Below the pieces are notes generated by a model. It searched no databases and was not told the origin of the DNA. It saw only the letters and a list, made by a program, of their open reading frames with translations. From assembly GCF_030056705.1 (NCBI RefSeq), contig NZ_JASHIC010000022.1, positions 62,001 through 126,000 on the forward strand: a DNA stretch of 64,000 bases, given 5' to 3'. Shown here in pieces: positions 19,601 through 29,064 of this stretch (position 1 is the first letter of the stretch; each line of letters begins with the position of its first letter). A program made the position numbers and the translations under genes. This stretch comes from Flectobacillus longus. Lineage in GTDB: Bacteria > Bacteroidota > Bacteroidia > Cytophagales > Spirosomataceae.

Positions 19601-19939
19601 TATGAAAATACATTGGCGGTTTCTGCTATCAACTCAGGGACTCAATATTGGTTGGATTTGGGTGAAGTAAAAAATATAGCTGAAGTATGGGTTAATGGAA
19701 AAAGTGTAGGATTACTTTGGAAAAAACCTTTCAAATTGGATATTTCTTCGGCTTTAAAAGTTGGGGATAATACTCTGACAATCAAGGTGACAAACCTTTG
19801 GGTAAATCGCCTGATTGGAGATGCTCAACCTGAAACGAAGGTAAAAACTACCTTTACAACCATGCCTTTTTATCAAGCGAACTCACCTCTATTGCCTTCG
19901 GGGCTTTTGACAACAGTAAAATTGATTGAAAAGAAATAG
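16667..19939 (+). CDS. GH106-like alpha-L-rhamnosidase
   Basis: 1090 residues with a signal peptide ending near DSFAQ. The N-terminal catalytic portion shows the family-typical opening PRVWWHWMNGNVTKTGI, with a TIM-barrel strand GIGGFQNFD and AIAGSPGWSVTGGPWV, all characteristic of the GH106/GH106-like alpha-L-rhamnosidases of Bacteroidetes. The C-terminus ends in a galactose-binding-like jelly-roll (ENTLAVSAINSGTQYWLDLG). These enzymes remove terminal L-rhamnose from plant pectin side chains or from rhamnosylated small molecules. Together with the GH78 enzyme at 30946-34542 it gives this locus two unrelated rhamnosidases. The 177-bp gap upstream suggests its own promoter. Distinguishing true GH106 from related unclassified families needs a profile search. 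Confidence 0.82.
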   Translation: MNHYRKMLAIAFGLCAWDSFAQNKADFQTIPSDAKPRVWWHWMNGNVTKTGIQKDLDWMKRIGIGGFQNFDANLFTPQVVPQKLVFMTPEWKDAFQFTTNLAIQNNLEMAIAGSPGWSVTGGPWVKPEDGMKKYVWTEMTVSGGKNFTGKLPQPSDITGKFGNVPSAVSSLTGGVPAILPKYYKDALVIAFKKPKTEADFTKLNPKVTSSGGSFSLKSLTDNDLDKSSFLPPAEIGQDMWVQYEFENPQTFKAFSVSGAVHTPLEEFEGGPNNRSLQVSQDGVTFKEIAKVSGSIVPHNTIAFPATTAKYWRLAYKTLPPTPNIFGGMFGSAEAAKPEGVNLAEFVLYSSDRIDQFEDKAGFTPWKETSFSTQNTSDIILPTEVVDLTSKMTDDGTLQWQVPAGEWVIMRFGYSLTGRQNHPASPEATGLEVDKLDKEAVRKYINTYLDMYKDATGGQMGAKGLQYMILDSYEAGHMTWTKAFPEEFQKRRGYDIKSWLPVLTGRGIKSAEASERFLWDFRKTIGELIAENHYDVIGEELKKRGMKRYTESHENKRIYLADGMDVKKNADIPMSAMWTPGSLAGGSDEEPRSEADIRESASVANIYGKPIVAAESMTSVGNAFSFHPEKLKRTADLELASGLNRFVIHTSVHQPLDDKKPGFSLGPFGQYFTRHETWAEQGGKAWMEYLGRSCYLLQQGRNIADILYFYGENQNVTSVCQQQLPTIPKGYEFDFVNASALKDAISAKNGKLVSLAGNQYSVLKIDDNAQYITVATLRKIKQFADAGILIIGKKPLKSPTLSDSELEFQKLVDEIWKKNNVVENWEAAQKQAFPQADVRIAQTNHAILFRHRSGESEIYWLNNRNEQPTDAEISFRVTGKTPELWNAQTGTVEKVSYQIKEGRTIIPIHFESWDAVFVVFKENTDQSQNSLTQLKEVNATTIASPWKVSFGEKNVNLTQLGSWSDNTDNDIKYFSGTATYENTLAVSAINSGTQYWLDLGEVKNIAEVWVNGKSVGLLWKKPFKLDISSALKVGDNTLTIKVTNLWVNRLIGDAQPETKVKTTFTTMPFYQANSPLLPSGLLTTVKLIEKK

Positions 19940-19990
19940 TATTGCTGGCGATAAACACGAGTCATTCTAAATTGAGTGATTTGTGATTGA

Positions 19991-20089
19991 GCGAATGAGT
20001 GATTATTTTTAATCTACATTTTCTAGTAGAGACCAATACTTTGCGTCTCTACAGCTAGAATACTAATTCTATAATAATCACTCATTCGC
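19991..20089. repeat. Nested palindromic intergenic element
   Basis: The outer arms are a perfect 17-bp inverted repeat (GCGAATGAGTGATTATT, 19991-20007, with 20073-20089). An inner inverted repeat has GTAGAGAC at 20026-20033 and GTCTCTAC at 20045-20052, extended by TTCTAG/CTAGAA. It lies between two convergent genes and may serve as a bidirectional terminator. The layered structure looks like a miniature mobile or REP-type element. The outer arm resembles sequence at 30866-30933. Confidence 0.6.
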
Positions 20090-20195
20090 AAATAACTAGT
20101 TCAAGACTTAGTCTTGGACTTATTTTTTTTAAAGTTTCTAAACTTTATAAGATTAGACCACAACTGTCTATTAATACGCTAAATCATCGCTCAAT

Positions 20196-21887
20196 TTACC
20201 CTTGATAAATCGGTAAGGAGAATTGGAAGATAGCTCCTTGTCCAAACTCTGATTTTACCTGAATGTGTCCTTGTTGTGCTTCAATAAACTGTTTGGCAAT
20301 CGCCAAGCCCAAACCTGTACCTTTGGGACTATTAGGCGCTTGGAAGTATTTATCAAAAATCCGATCAAGGTATTTGGCATCTATCCCTTTGCCAAAATCT
20401 TGTACGCCAAAAACAACCATATTTTGTTCCTGAATGACAGAAATCAAAATTTTACTTTGTACCTCACTATAGCGTATGGCATTGGTCAGTAGGTTGACCA
20501 AAACCCAAGCCGTTTTTTCAGCATCTGCCCAGACTTGAGGCAGGGCAGGAGCAAGGTCAATTTGGAATTCAATAGATTTTTGTTGTGCCTGAAATCCTAC
20601 AGCCATGCTAGCATAATCAATAATCTGAATCGGTGAAACCGCTTCGAAAGCTAAATTGATTTTACCACTTTCTACTTGAGTCAAATCTAATAGCTCGCCA
20701 GTGATACCTAATAAGCGCTGACTTTCGTCTTTGATATTTTGTAACAATCCTTGTTGCTCGGCATTTAATTCTCCAATTTTGGAGTTTTCGAGCAAGGATA
20801 AACTCATTTTAATAGATGAAATAGGTGTTTTAAGTTCGTGCGAAATCGTAGCTATGAAATTTGTTTTGGCAGCATCTAGCTCATGATATTTGGTGATATT
20901 TTGGAGAATAATCACTTTCCCTAAAAGCTTTTCTTCATTTTCTACCAAAATCCATTCTTTCGAAAAATAGGATTCTTTTCCGCCAGTATATATTTTTATT
21001 TCCTGATTATCAGTTGATTGATTCAATAAGCTACGCATCAAGTCGCTATGAAGTGCTACATCCAGAGCTGATTTTCCCACTAAATCCTCTTCACTGATAT
21101 GTAACAAATCTAAGGCTACCGAATTGACAAATAGAATATGCTGATGGTCGTCAAGCCCAATAACTGCATCGTTGAGTTTGTTGATAATAGCCTCGATTCT
21201 TTTCTTTTCAGAAAGAATTTGTGCCAAACTCGAATGCTCATATTCATCAAGTTTTTGCGCCATTTGGTTGAAGGCGGTAGCCAATTCACCAAACTCATCA
21301 TTCGAGCTAAAATGCAATCTTTGCTCATAATTTTTAGCAGTAATAGCTTTAATTCCTTCGGTGAGTTGTTTGATTGGGCTAGCCAGATAGGCAGGAAAGT
21401 TGATGACAAAAGTAAATGAAATTAAAAGACAGATAATAGTGATGATTTTCAAATAGTTAAGGGCTTCTTGAGAAATCATTTGCGCTGCCTCATTTTTTCT
21501 AAAAATAGCATTTTGATTAATTGTCGCTATTTCAAAAAGGTGTGCTTTTATACTAGGTAAAAATTGAAGGTCATGCTGAGTTTTGTACAAATTCCATACC
21601 TTTCTCAATTCGATTGTTTCTTCTTTTTCTCCTTTTTCGGTCAGGTTTTTTTCCTGTTGCTGAAGGTTTTTTTCGAAAGTAATCATCGCCAAACTATCTG
21701 TCTGTGTATCCAGATCAAGACTTTCCTGCATTTTCTGGACATAGCTTATTGACTCATAGTTATCGGTGAGGATATTGGCTGATTCTTCTTTGAGTTGATT
21801 GAGATAAAACATGCCCATGCCTCCAAGCAAGACAATAACTCCGAATAAAAACAAAAGACCTAGTTGTAATTTGGTTTTGATAGTCAT
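20196..21887 (-). CDS. Sensor histidine kinase of the kdp locus
   Basis: 563 residues with two membrane segments (about 8-30 and 147-168) bracketing a periplasmic domain. A HAMP linker follows (170-222), then a PAS domain (about 232-335), the HisKA domain with phosphoacceptor His350 in ISHELKTPISS, and an ATPase domain with N-box NLLTNAIRYS and G-boxes DFGKGI and GTGLGLAIA. Its ATG overlaps the stop of the KdpD-like gene (21884-21887), so the two are translationally coupled. In Bacteroidetes the KdpD sensor is often split this way: the upstream protein carries the KdpD/Usp domains and this one the kinase. The likely partner regulator is the NtrC-type protein at 29388-30722. Confidence 0.9.
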   Translation of the reverse strand: MTIKTKLQLGLLFLFGVIVLLGGMGMFYLNQLKEESANILTDNYESISYVQKMQESLDLDTQTDSLAMITFEKNLQQQEKNLTEKGEKEETIELRKVWNLYKTQHDLQFLPSIKAHLFEIATINQNAIFRKNEAAQMISQEALNYLKIITIICLLISFTFVINFPAYLASPIKQLTEGIKAITAKNYEQRLHFSSNDEFGELATAFNQMAQKLDEYEHSSLAQILSEKKRIEAIINKLNDAVIGLDDHQHILFVNSVALDLLHISEEDLVGKSALDVALHSDLMRSLLNQSTDNQEIKIYTGGKESYFSKEWILVENEEKLLGKVIILQNITKYHELDAAKTNFIATISHELKTPISSIKMSLSLLENSKIGELNAEQQGLLQNIKDESQRLLGITGELLDLTQVESGKINLAFEAVSPIQIIDYASMAVGFQAQQKSIEFQIDLAPALPQVWADAEKTAWVLVNLLTNAIRYSEVQSKILISVIQEQNMVVFGVQDFGKGIDAKYLDRIFDKYFQAPNSPKGTGLGLAIAKQFIEAQQGHIQVKSEFGQGAIFQFSLPIYQG

Positions 21888-23002
21888 GACAGTAATATTA
21901 AATCAATCGGACTCGAAGATAATTTTTTTAGTAATTGGGTAAAAAAGTAGGCTGATTTTAAGCCTCTAAAACCTTCAATAATAGGTTTGCCTAAACACAC
22001 CGTTGTAATTTGTTGTTGTTCGGCAAAACTCATAATCGTATAGCCGACATCGTTGTGTTTAATTTTGACCACTTCTGCCCCCAATTCAGTTGCCAATTTG
22101 AGGTTGTTAATCAAATGTCTTTGTACTGATAAATCAATTTTATCGCCTGCTTCACTTTCGGATTGTACATACAAAACAAACCATTTGGCATCGTAATAAG
22201 AAGCTAGACGAGCAGTTTTACGAATAATCATTTTGGCGCGTGGCGCATTGGAGCTAACACAAGCCAAAAACCGCTGTGGACTCAGTTTTACGGCGCTTAC
22301 TTCATGAATCACTTTTCGTTCTACCTGATGCGCTACTTCTTTGAGTGCCAATTCTCGCAATTGAAGGATATGAGCAGACTGAAAAAAGTTTTTTAAAGCT
22401 GTTTCAATTTTGGCAGGCTCATAAATTTTTCCTTCTTTCAATCTGTCAATCAATTCGTCGGCGGTCAGGTCAATATTTACCACCTCGTTGGCTTGTTGTA
22501 AAATCGCATCAGGGATTCTTTCGGTGACTTCAACCTCGGTAATTTGTTTAATTTCTTGGTTTAAACTTTCGATATGTTGAATGTTTACCGCCGAAATCAC
22601 ATTGATTCCTGCATCGAGAAGTTGTACGACATCTTGCCATCGTTTTTCATTTTTTGAACCTTCTATATTGCTATGAGCGAGTTCGTCGACAATCACAACT
22701 TCTGGATGAATGCGCAAAACACCTTCCAAATCCATTTCCTCCAACAATTTGCCCTTGTAAAAAAGCTGTCGCCTAGGAATGATTGGTAAACCATCGAGCA
22801 GAGCGTGTGTTTCGACACGAAGATGCGTTTCGACAAAAGCAATTTTGACATCTACCCCATTTTTCAAAAGGCTATGTGCCTCTTGAAGCATACGGTAGGT
22901 TTTGCCTACGCCTGCACACATTCCTATGTAAATTTTGAGTTTTCCTCTTTTCGACGCCCTAATCAGTTCCAAGAAATAGGCGGCAGTATTTGTTTCGGAC
23001 AT
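21884..23002 (-). CDS. kdpD: KdpD N-terminal sensor protein (KdpD + Usp domains, no kinase)
   Basis: 372 residues corresponding only to the cytoplasmic N-terminal part of KdpD. Walker A is GMCAGVGKT (27-35) and the Walker-B-like motif is VVIVDELAHS (102-111). From about residue 240 on it resembles a universal stress protein domain (FLACVSSNAPRAKMIIRKTARLA). The four-helix membrane region and transmitter domains of full-length KdpD are absent. The protein may sense potassium or c-di-AMP, as KdpD Usp domains do elsewhere, and modulate the overlapping kinase. It lies downstream of kdpFABC and the porin in the same direction. Confidence 0.9.
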   Translation of the reverse strand: MSETNTAAYFLELIRASKRGKLKIYIGMCAGVGKTYRMLQEAHSLLKNGVDVKIAFVETHLRVETHALLDGLPIIPRRQLFYKGKLLEEMDLEGVLRIHPEVVIVDELAHSNIEGSKNEKRWQDVVQLLDAGINVISAVNIQHIESLNQEIKQITEVEVTERIPDAILQQANEVVNIDLTADELIDRLKEGKIYEPAKIETALKNFFQSAHILQLRELALKEVAHQVERKVIHEVSAVKLSPQRFLACVSSNAPRAKMIIRKTARLASYYDAKWFVLYVQSESEAGDKIDLSVQRHLINNLKLATELGAEVVKIKHNDVGYTIMSFAEQQQITTVCLGKPIIEGFRGLKSAYFFTQLLKKLSSSPIDLILLS

Positions 23003-23031
23003 AAAGGTTGTATTTATAGGGGTTAGGGGAT

Positions 23032-23077
23032 AGGCAAAAAGGGAATAGTGTTAACCTAAATAATTCCCTTTTTGCCT
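23032..23077. repeat. Perfect hairpin between porin and kdpD
   Basis: A 15-bp perfect inverted repeat (AGGCAAAAAGGGAAT with 23063-23077) has a 16-base loop, flanked by imperfect GGGTTAGGGG/GAACCCT sequence. It may attenuate transcription between the porin and kdpD. Related GGCAAAAA-type arms occur at 24962-25002 and 49275-49340. Confidence 0.6.
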
Positions 23078-23101
23078 AGTGCCTCTTGCCTGAACCCTAT
23101 T

Positions 23102-24172
23102 TTAAAACTGCACCGCAATTGAGCTGGTGATAGCTAAATTGTCATTTTTGCTTTGGGATTTTTCGGTAAAAATGGTTGAGTTGGCGTGATAATTTTTTGC
23201 CTCAATTCTAAAAACTGCATTGTCTGTTACTTGGTAGTCCCAATTTAGTGAATAGCCTGATACTTGGAATCCTTCAGGGGTATTGGTGGGTATTATTACC
23301 CCATTTTTGTCTTGATAATATTCGTACCGAGCGGCTAGACGCATTTTGGAGGCTAATTGATAACGGACAATCGCCACAGGCGAATACCAATTATTGTAAC
23401 CATCTGTATTTGCTTTTTGCTGTGAACCATAGTCAAAACCTGCGATGAATCCCCATTTTTCGTGTTGATAAATAGCGTAAAGGTTTGAGAAATAACGCTT
23501 TTGGCTAATTCCATTGATTCCTTCATTGCCATAATAAGTACTCCAGTTGAGAGTTAAGTTTTCGTTGGGTTTATGAGTAATTTGTGTTCCCAGACTAACA
23601 GTTTGATTTCCATCTAGTCGTTTGATACGTTGCCAACCGTTGAGTGCCAATACGCTTGCTGTCCATTGCTGATTGGGGCTTGCATAGCTAAGTTTAGCGC
23701 CAGACTCATAATAAGGAGAGTTTTCGGCTAGAATACTTCTGGTGAGCGTCCAACAGTCTTTTGAAACAGCGCTTTCGAAACCAATATGCGAAGGCAAAAT
23801 ACCTGCATCGAGCCAAATTTCGTGTTTTTGACTTAATTTAATTCCAACATTTGCTTCAAAAATATGCTGTAACAAAGGGCTTTCAGCTGCCAGATTGTAC
23901 TGAGCATAAGTACCTGCCATAATGGCTAAATTGGCGCGAGTACGATTGGATGAATAATCTCCTTTGATATACGCTAGGTTGATATTGAATTCATTATGAC
24001 GATTATGATTGTACAAGAAACTAGGACGTAGATGGTCGTCGGGTTGGTTAAAATCATAGGCATAATACGCATCTACATAACCAGACCAAGTCATGGTAGA
24101 GTTGTTTATTTGAGCCAATCCTTTACTCAAAAACATTAGCACTGAGGCACAAATCAATAGTAATTTTTTCAT
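23102..24172 (-). CDS. Outer-membrane porin (OmpL-like barrel) in the kdp operon
   Basis: 356 residues with a signal peptide ending in SKGLAQ. The mature part is rich in alternating amphipathic strands (WSGYVDAYYAYDFNQP, HNEFNINLAYIKGDYS, LDAGILPSHIGFESAV) and ends in a terminal aromatic residue (SIAVQF). This matches the putative beta-barrel porin-2/OmpL-like family. In Bacteroidetes such genes are often placed with kdp. It lies between kdpC and kdpD in the same direction and may help potassium cross the outer membrane. That role comes from context; the family is usually described only as a porin. Confidence 0.82.
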   Translation of the reverse strand: MKKLLLICASVLMFLSKGLAQINNSTMTWSGYVDAYYAYDFNQPDDHLRPSFLYNHNRHNEFNINLAYIKGDYSSNRTRANLAIMAGTYAQYNLAAESPLLQHIFEANVGIKLSQKHEIWLDAGILPSHIGFESAVSKDCWTLTRSILAENSPYYESGAKLSYASPNQQWTASVLALNGWQRIKRLDGNQTVSLGTQITHKPNENLTLNWSTYYGNEGINGISQKRYFSNLYAIYQHEKWGFIAGFDYGSQQKANTDGYNNWYSPVAIVRYQLASKMRLAARYEYYQDKNGVIIPTNTPEGFQVSGYSLNWDYQVTDNAVFRIEAKNYHANSTIFTEKSQSKNDNLAITSSIAVQF

Positions 24173-24391
24173 GGTTTTGTTTCAAATTACCTTAGCCTCA
24201 AAGGCTAAGGCATGGTTGTTTTTAAAAGGGACTTATTTTTTTATTTGGGATTGCTGATTTCGGATTTAAGAAATAGGGAAATGTACTTTAATTTTTATAA
24301 AATTTGAACCCCAAAAAGTAGCTTACACTTCCGAAATCCGAAATCCCCAATCCGAAATTGGTTGAAATCCTTCACAATTCTACATTAGCAC

Positions 24392-24943
24392 TTACAATCT
24401 ATCCAAAGCCAAATTAAGCTCAAGTACATTTACAAAAGGAGTCCCCGCAGGCGATTTTTCGAGGCTATTAATCACTACTTTTTGAATAATTTCTGTAGAA
24501 TGGTTTCTTGCTTTGGCGATTCTAGCAACTTGAACTAAAGCGCTTTGTAAAGAAATATGTGGATCCAGACCGCTTCCCGAAGCTGTCAATAATTCTGCTG
24601 GAATTTCGCTTGCTTTGATACTTGGATTATGTACCAAAAAAGTATCACGTCGAGCTTGAACAGTTTGAATATAGTCGGGGTTTGAAGGACCTTTATTTGA
24701 ACCACCCGATACCCCTGAGTCATAATTTACTGCCGAAGGGCGACCCCAAAAGTATTTGTTTTGGGTAAATACCTGTCCTATTTGACGAGCTCCAACGATT
24801 TTATCACGAACTTTAACAAACGCTACATCGCCTTTATTAGGTGTAAATTGAGCGATTCCTAAAACTGCAAGAGGATATATAACTACCAACAAAATGAAAC
24901 AAGCAAGGCTTAATTTGATGGCTGTGAAAAGTTGATTTTTCAT
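24392..24943 (-). CDS. kdpC: K+-transporting ATPase subunit KdpC
   Basis: 183 residues with one N-terminal membrane helix (about 8-30: LSLACFILLVVIYPLAVLGI). The conserved periplasmic region contains FWGRPSAVNYDSGVSGGSN and the signature SGSGLDPHIS. KdpC is the periplasmic-facing accessory subunit of the high-affinity KdpFABC pump and stabilises the complex. It follows kdpB after 186 bp, a gap that holds a 12-bp-arm hairpin, so expression may be adjusted relative to kdpAB. The 219-bp region after it contains a dispersed intergenic repeat (24245-24360). Confidence 0.97.
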   Translation of the reverse strand: MKNQLFTAIKLSLACFILLVVIYPLAVLGIAQFTPNKGDVAFVKVRDKIVGARQIGQVFTQNKYFWGRPSAVNYDSGVSGGSNKGPSNPDYIQTVQARRDTFLVHNPSIKASEIPAELLTASGSGLDPHISLQSALVQVARIAKARNHSTEIIQKVVINSLEKSPAGTPFVNVLELNLALDRL

Positions 24944-24961
24944 AATGATATTTTTTTAATT

Positions 24962-25002
24962 GAGTAGGCAAAAAGATGAAACCTGCAAAATTTTGCCTAC
25001 TC
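24962..25002. repeat. Hairpin between kdpB and kdpC
   Basis: 12-bp perfect arms GAGTAGGCAAAA (24962-24973) and TTTTGCCTACTC (24991-25002). It is an intra-operon stem-loop that may process or partly terminate the kdp transcript. Confidence 0.55.
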
Positions 25003-25129
25003 CAATGAGTAATATGATATTCAAACTTCAGTTGAAGGGCTGAAATTGAAGTTTAGAGTTTGTTAAACAGCTAAGGGAGAATGAAGAATTATAGATTAAA
25101 AAATCACATTTACAATTCTTCATTCATAT

Positions 25130-27154
25130 TTAAAACCAAACTGACACTAGCATATCGAGTAATTTAATACCAATAAAAGGTACTATAACGCCGCCCAAGC
25201 CATATACTATGAGATTTCTTTGTAATAAAGCTGAGGCTCCAATTGGTCGATATTTAACCCCACGCAAAGCCAATGGTATCAAAATTGGAATAATGATGGC
25301 ATTGAAAATTACTGCCGATAAAATAGCACTTTCAGGCGAATGCAAACGCATGATATTCAAAGATTGCAAAGCTGGAATACTTGCTACAAATAAGGCTGGT
25401 ACAATCGCAAAATATTTTGCTACGTCATTGGCAATCGAGAAAGTCGTAAGCGTACCACGAGTCATCAACAGCTGTTTACCGATTTCTACAATCTCGATTA
25501 ATTTGGTTGGGTCGTTGTCCAAATCCACCATATTACTTGCTTCTTTTGCTGCGGCAGTACCCGAGTTCATAGCCACACCCACATCGGCTTGGGCTAGGGC
25601 AGGGGCATCGTTGGTACCGTCACCCATCATGGCCACGAGTTTACCACTGGCTTGCTCGGCTTTGATGTAGTTCATTTTGTCTTCAGGTTTGGCTTCTGCA
25701 ATAAAATCATCAACCCCAGCTTTTTGGGCAATATATTTGGCAGTCAATGGATTATCGCCTGTCACCATCACAGTTTTTACACCCATTTTTCTCAAACGTT
25801 CAAACCGTTCTTGAATACCTGTTTTGATAATATCTTGTAATTCAATAATACCTAAAACTTGCTGGTTTTGAGCCACTACCAAAGGCGTACCACCATTACT
25901 GGCAATGCTTTTGGTTCTTTCCACTACCTCTTCGGGAAAAGAGTTACCTGCCTTTTCTACCCAATTTTTGATCGAGTCCATAGCACCTTTTCTGATACTA
26001 ATATTACCTAAATCCACGCCAGAAGCACGGGTTTCGGCGGTAAAAGGAATGGCTTTGGCTTCCATCGGTAATTTAGGAATCGTATAGCCGATTTGACTAG
26101 CCAATTCTATGACTGATTTCCCTTCTGGGGTTTCATCGACCAATGAGCTTAGCACAACTGCTTCCACAAAATCTTCCGTTTTTTGATTAGGAGCAGGATA
26201 AAAATGCGTAGCCTTACGGTTACCAATAGTGATAGTACCTGTTTTATCCAATAACAAAACATCTATATCTCCCGCTGTTTCTACGGCTTTACCTGATTTG
26301 GTGATTACATTGGCACGCAAAGCTCTGTCCATCCCTGCGATACCGATAGCAGATAAGAGCCCCCCAATTGTAGTTGGAATTAAACAAACAAAAAGAGATA
26401 TATAAGCCGCAATCGTGATAGGTGTATTGGCGTAGTCAGCAAATGGTTTAAGACTCACACAGACGATGATAAAAATTAAGGTAAAACCAGCTAGCAAGAT
26501 AGTCAAGGCTATTTCATTAGGCGATTTCTGGCGAGAAGCTCCTTCAACCAAAGCAATCATTTTATCCAAAAAGCTTTCGCCTGGTTGTGTGGTTACTCGT
26601 ACTTTAATTTTATCAGAAAGTACTTTTGTACCACCTGTCACCGAAGATTTATCACCACCTGCCTCACGAATCACAGGTGCAGATTCGCCCGTAATGGCTG
26701 ATTCATCGATCGTCGCCAAACCCTCAATAATTTCTCCGTCGCTTGGAATTATGTCGCCAGCTTCACAAATAAATAAGTCCCCTTTGGTCAAACTTGAAGA
26801 ACTCACCGATTGTATTTGGTCATTTTTGAGCAATTTGGCAGGTGTTTCTTCACGAGTTTTACGCAAAGATTCTGCTTGTGCTTTGCCACGTGCTTCGGCA
26901 ATAGCCTCGGCAAAATTGGCAAACAATAAGGTCAGAAAAAGAACAAAAAATACAATAGCATTATAGACAAACGAACCTTGGTCGGGTTGAGAAATACTAT
27001 AAATACTTACCAAAAACATCACCACCGTACCGATTTCAACCGTAAACATGACAGGGTTGTGGTACATTTGTTTGGGACTGAGTTTTGAAAATGCTGCTGA
27101 TAAAGCCTCTTTTACCATCTTTTGGGTAAAAAGCGCATTGGATGTCGTTTTCAT
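25130..27154 (-). CDS. kdpB: K+-transporting P-type ATPase subunit KdpB
   Basis: 674 residues from the ATG at 27154; an ATG ten codons upstream gives an extra non-conserved leader. The P-type ATPase motifs are all present: TGES in the actuator domain (155-158), the phosphorylation site DKTGT (Asp303), and [10 protein letters not shown] in the hinge region. KdpB hydrolyses ATP to drive potassium import through KdpA. Membrane segments are visible at both ends and around 215-280. The length matches the family. It sits between kdpA and kdpC. Confidence 0.98.
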   Translation of the reverse strand: MKTTSNALFTQKMVKEALSAAFSKLSPKQMYHNPVMFTVEIGTVVMFLVSIYSISQPDQGSFVYNAIVFFVLFLTLLFANFAEAIAEARGKAQAESLRKTREETPAKLLKNDQIQSVSSSSLTKGDLFICEAGDIIPSDGEIIEGLATIDESAITGESAPVIREAGGDKSSVTGGTKVLSDKIKVRVTTQPGESFLDKMIALVEGASRQKSPNEIALTILLAGFTLIFIIVCVSLKPFADYANTPITIAAYISLFVCLIPTTIGGLLSAIGIAGMDRALRANVITKSGKAVETAGDIDVLLLDKTGTITIGNRKATHFYPAPNQKTEDFVEAVVLSSLVDETPEGKSVIELASQIGYTIPKLPMEAKAIPFTAETRASGVDLGNISIRKGAMDSIKNWVEKAGNSFPEEVVERTKSIASNGGTPLVVAQNQQVLGIIELQDIIKTGIQERFERLRKMGVKTVMVTGDNPLTAKYIAQKAGVDDFIAEAKPEDKMNYIKAEQASGKLVAMMGDGTNDAPALAQADVGVAMNSGTAAAKEASNMVDLDNDPTKLIEIVEIGKQLLMTRGTLTTFSIANDVAKYFAIVPALFVASIPALQSLNIMRLHSPESAILSAVIFNAIIIPILIPLALRGVKYRPIGASALLQRNLIVYGLGGVIVPFIGIKLLDMLVSVWF

Positions 27155-27202
27155 ATTGTCGATTGAGTGTTGGGATAAAAGCATTTATCTGAACTCAAGT
27201 TT

Positions 27203-28900
27203 TTATTTCAAAGAAAAATGTTCTGCTAATGGACCAAGCGTTAAGGCTGGGAAGAAGGCAAGGGCTACTAGGATTAAAATTACGGCAAACATGAGTATCC
27301 CAAACGTCAAGGTATCGAGCTGTAAAGTTCCTGCACCAGAAGGAATATGCTTTTTCTTCGCCAAAATACCTGCAATAGCCACAGGACCAATAATGGGAAT
27401 ATATCTACTCAAAATCAGGACAATACCTGTTGAGATATTCCAGAATGGCGTATTGTCGCCTAGTCCCTCAAAACCAGAACCGTTGTTTGCTGCCGATGAA
27501 GTATATTCATAAAGCATTTCTGAAAAGCCATGAAATCCTGGGTTGTTGAGCCAACCAATATCTGGTTTTTGATGCGCTACATAAGTAGCTATTCCCGTTC
27601 CTAGCAAAATCAAGAAGGGGTGTAAAAGTGCAATGAGCGTGGCAATTTTCATTTCTCGTGCTTCAATCTTTTTCCCAAACAATTCAGGGGTACGTCCTAC
27701 CATCAAACCTGCAATGAATACGGCAATGATGATAAATACATAAAAGTTGAGAAACCCCACACCAACGCCTCCATACAGTGCATTAATCATCATGCCTAAC
27801 AGAGCGCTCATTCCTGTCAGGGGCATCAAACTATCGTGCATCGCATTGACCGAACCGTTGGACGTAACTGTCGTAATGATTGCCCAATAGGTAGAAAGAG
27901 TTGTTCCGAAACGGGTTTCTTTTCCTTCCATATTTCCCAAAGTTTGAGTAACTCCCAAGTGGTCAATAGCGGGATTACCTTGCCATTCGAAATATAAGGC
28001 AGGAGCTATAAGTGCCAAGAAACCTACGGTCATTACGCCAAAAATTACCAAAGCCAATTTTTTACGATTGAGGTAAAACCCTAAGGCAAAGACCATTGCA
28101 ATGGGAATCAAGATAATACTGATACTTTCAATAGCATTACTCCAATACGTTGGATTTTCGAGTGGGTGACTAGAGTTAGCGCCAAAAAAACCACCACCAT
28201 TAGTGCCTAATTGCTTGATAGCGACCATCGCTGCGGCTGGTCCACGAGCCACTTGTACGGCATTTCCTTCAAGCGTATGGATATTAGCTTTCCCCTCAAT
28301 ATTCATCGGAACCCCTTCGAAAAGAAGCAATCCTGCCACTACCAATGCTAACGGTAGCAAAATACGTGTGTTCGATTGAATGAAATAGGTATAGAAATTT
28401 CCTAGTTTTTGACTTGTTTGTTCACGCATAGCCTTAAATACTACAGCACATGCAGCCATACCTGTTGCGGCAGTGACAAATTGCAAAAACATCAAGCAGG
28501 TAATTTGACCTAAATAGGACATTCCTGTTTCGCCTGAGTAGTGTTGTAAATTACAGTTTACCAAAAACGATACGGCAGTATTAAAAGCCAAATCGGGAGA
28601 CATAGAAGGATTGTGGTCGGGATTCCACGGAAGCCATCCTTGGTTCATCAAAATAAACATAGCGAACAAAAACCAAATCAGGTTGATGCTTAAAAGTGCT
28701 TTTAAACTTTCTTGCCAAGTCATTTCGAGCTTGGGATTGATTCCGCCAATTTTATAAAAAAGTCTTTCTATGCCTCCAAATATTTTATCGCTCCAATGCG
28801 GAGCACCTGTATAAATGGCAGAAATATATTTTCCTAAAGGCCATGCCAGTAAAATTGTAAGTATAAAGGTGGCAACGATGCCTAATAAATCAGTTTCCAT
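27203..28900 (-). CDS. kdpA: K+-transporting ATPase subunit KdpA
   Basis: 565 residues, a polytopic membrane protein of the potassium-channel-like KdpA family. Selectivity-filter-type repeats can be recognised, including NTAVSFLVNCNLQHYSGE, GTNGGGFFGANSSHPLENPT and SAANNGSGFEGL. KdpA forms the ion-conducting subunit that binds potassium from the periplasm. The gene follows the tiny kdpF by 63 bp and precedes kdpB by 48 bp, all in one operon. Confidence 0.98.
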   Translation of the reverse strand: METDLLGIVATFILTILLAWPLGKYISAIYTGAPHWSDKIFGGIERLFYKIGGINPKLEMTWQESLKALLSINLIWFLFAMFILMNQGWLPWNPDHNPSMSPDLAFNTAVSFLVNCNLQHYSGETGMSYLGQITCLMFLQFVTAATGMAACAVVFKAMREQTSQKLGNFYTYFIQSNTRILLPLALVVAGLLLFEGVPMNIEGKANIHTLEGNAVQVARGPAAAMVAIKQLGTNGGGFFGANSSHPLENPTYWSNAIESISIILIPIAMVFALGFYLNRKKLALVIFGVMTVGFLALIAPALYFEWQGNPAIDHLGVTQTLGNMEGKETRFGTTLSTYWAIITTVTSNGSVNAMHDSLMPLTGMSALLGMMINALYGGVGVGFLNFYVFIIIAVFIAGLMVGRTPELFGKKIEAREMKIATLIALLHPFLILLGTGIATYVAHQKPDIGWLNNPGFHGFSEMLYEYTSSAANNGSGFEGLGDNTPFWNISTGIVLILSRYIPIIGPVAIAGILAKKKHIPSGAGTLQLDTLTFGILMFAVILILVALAFFPALTLGPLAEHFSLK

Positions 28901-28963
28901 GTTGGGTAATAGGGATTTTCAAAATTGAGTGTTTTCCTACAATAGCGATAGTTGATAGTTAGG

Positions 28964-29044
28964 CTAAAATTTTTCAGGTTTTAATAAAACATAAAACAAA
29001 TAGCCAAAAACAGCGATGGATAAAACAAGCAATAGCGTCATCAT
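28964..29044 (-). CDS. kdpF: K+-transporting ATPase subunit KdpF
   Basis: A 26-residue single-helix peptide starting MMTLLLVLSIAVFGYLFYV and ending in LLKPEKF. The ending YVLLKPEKF is the typical end of KdpF. KdpF is a small membrane peptide that stabilises the KdpABC complex. It lies 63 bp upstream of kdpA, where kdpF is expected, and is too short for most gene callers. An ATG one codon later is equally possible as the start. Confidence 0.9.
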   Translation of the reverse strand: MMTLLLVLSIAVFGYLFYVLLKPEKF

Positions 29045-29064
29045 GATGAATAGGGTTTTGTATA

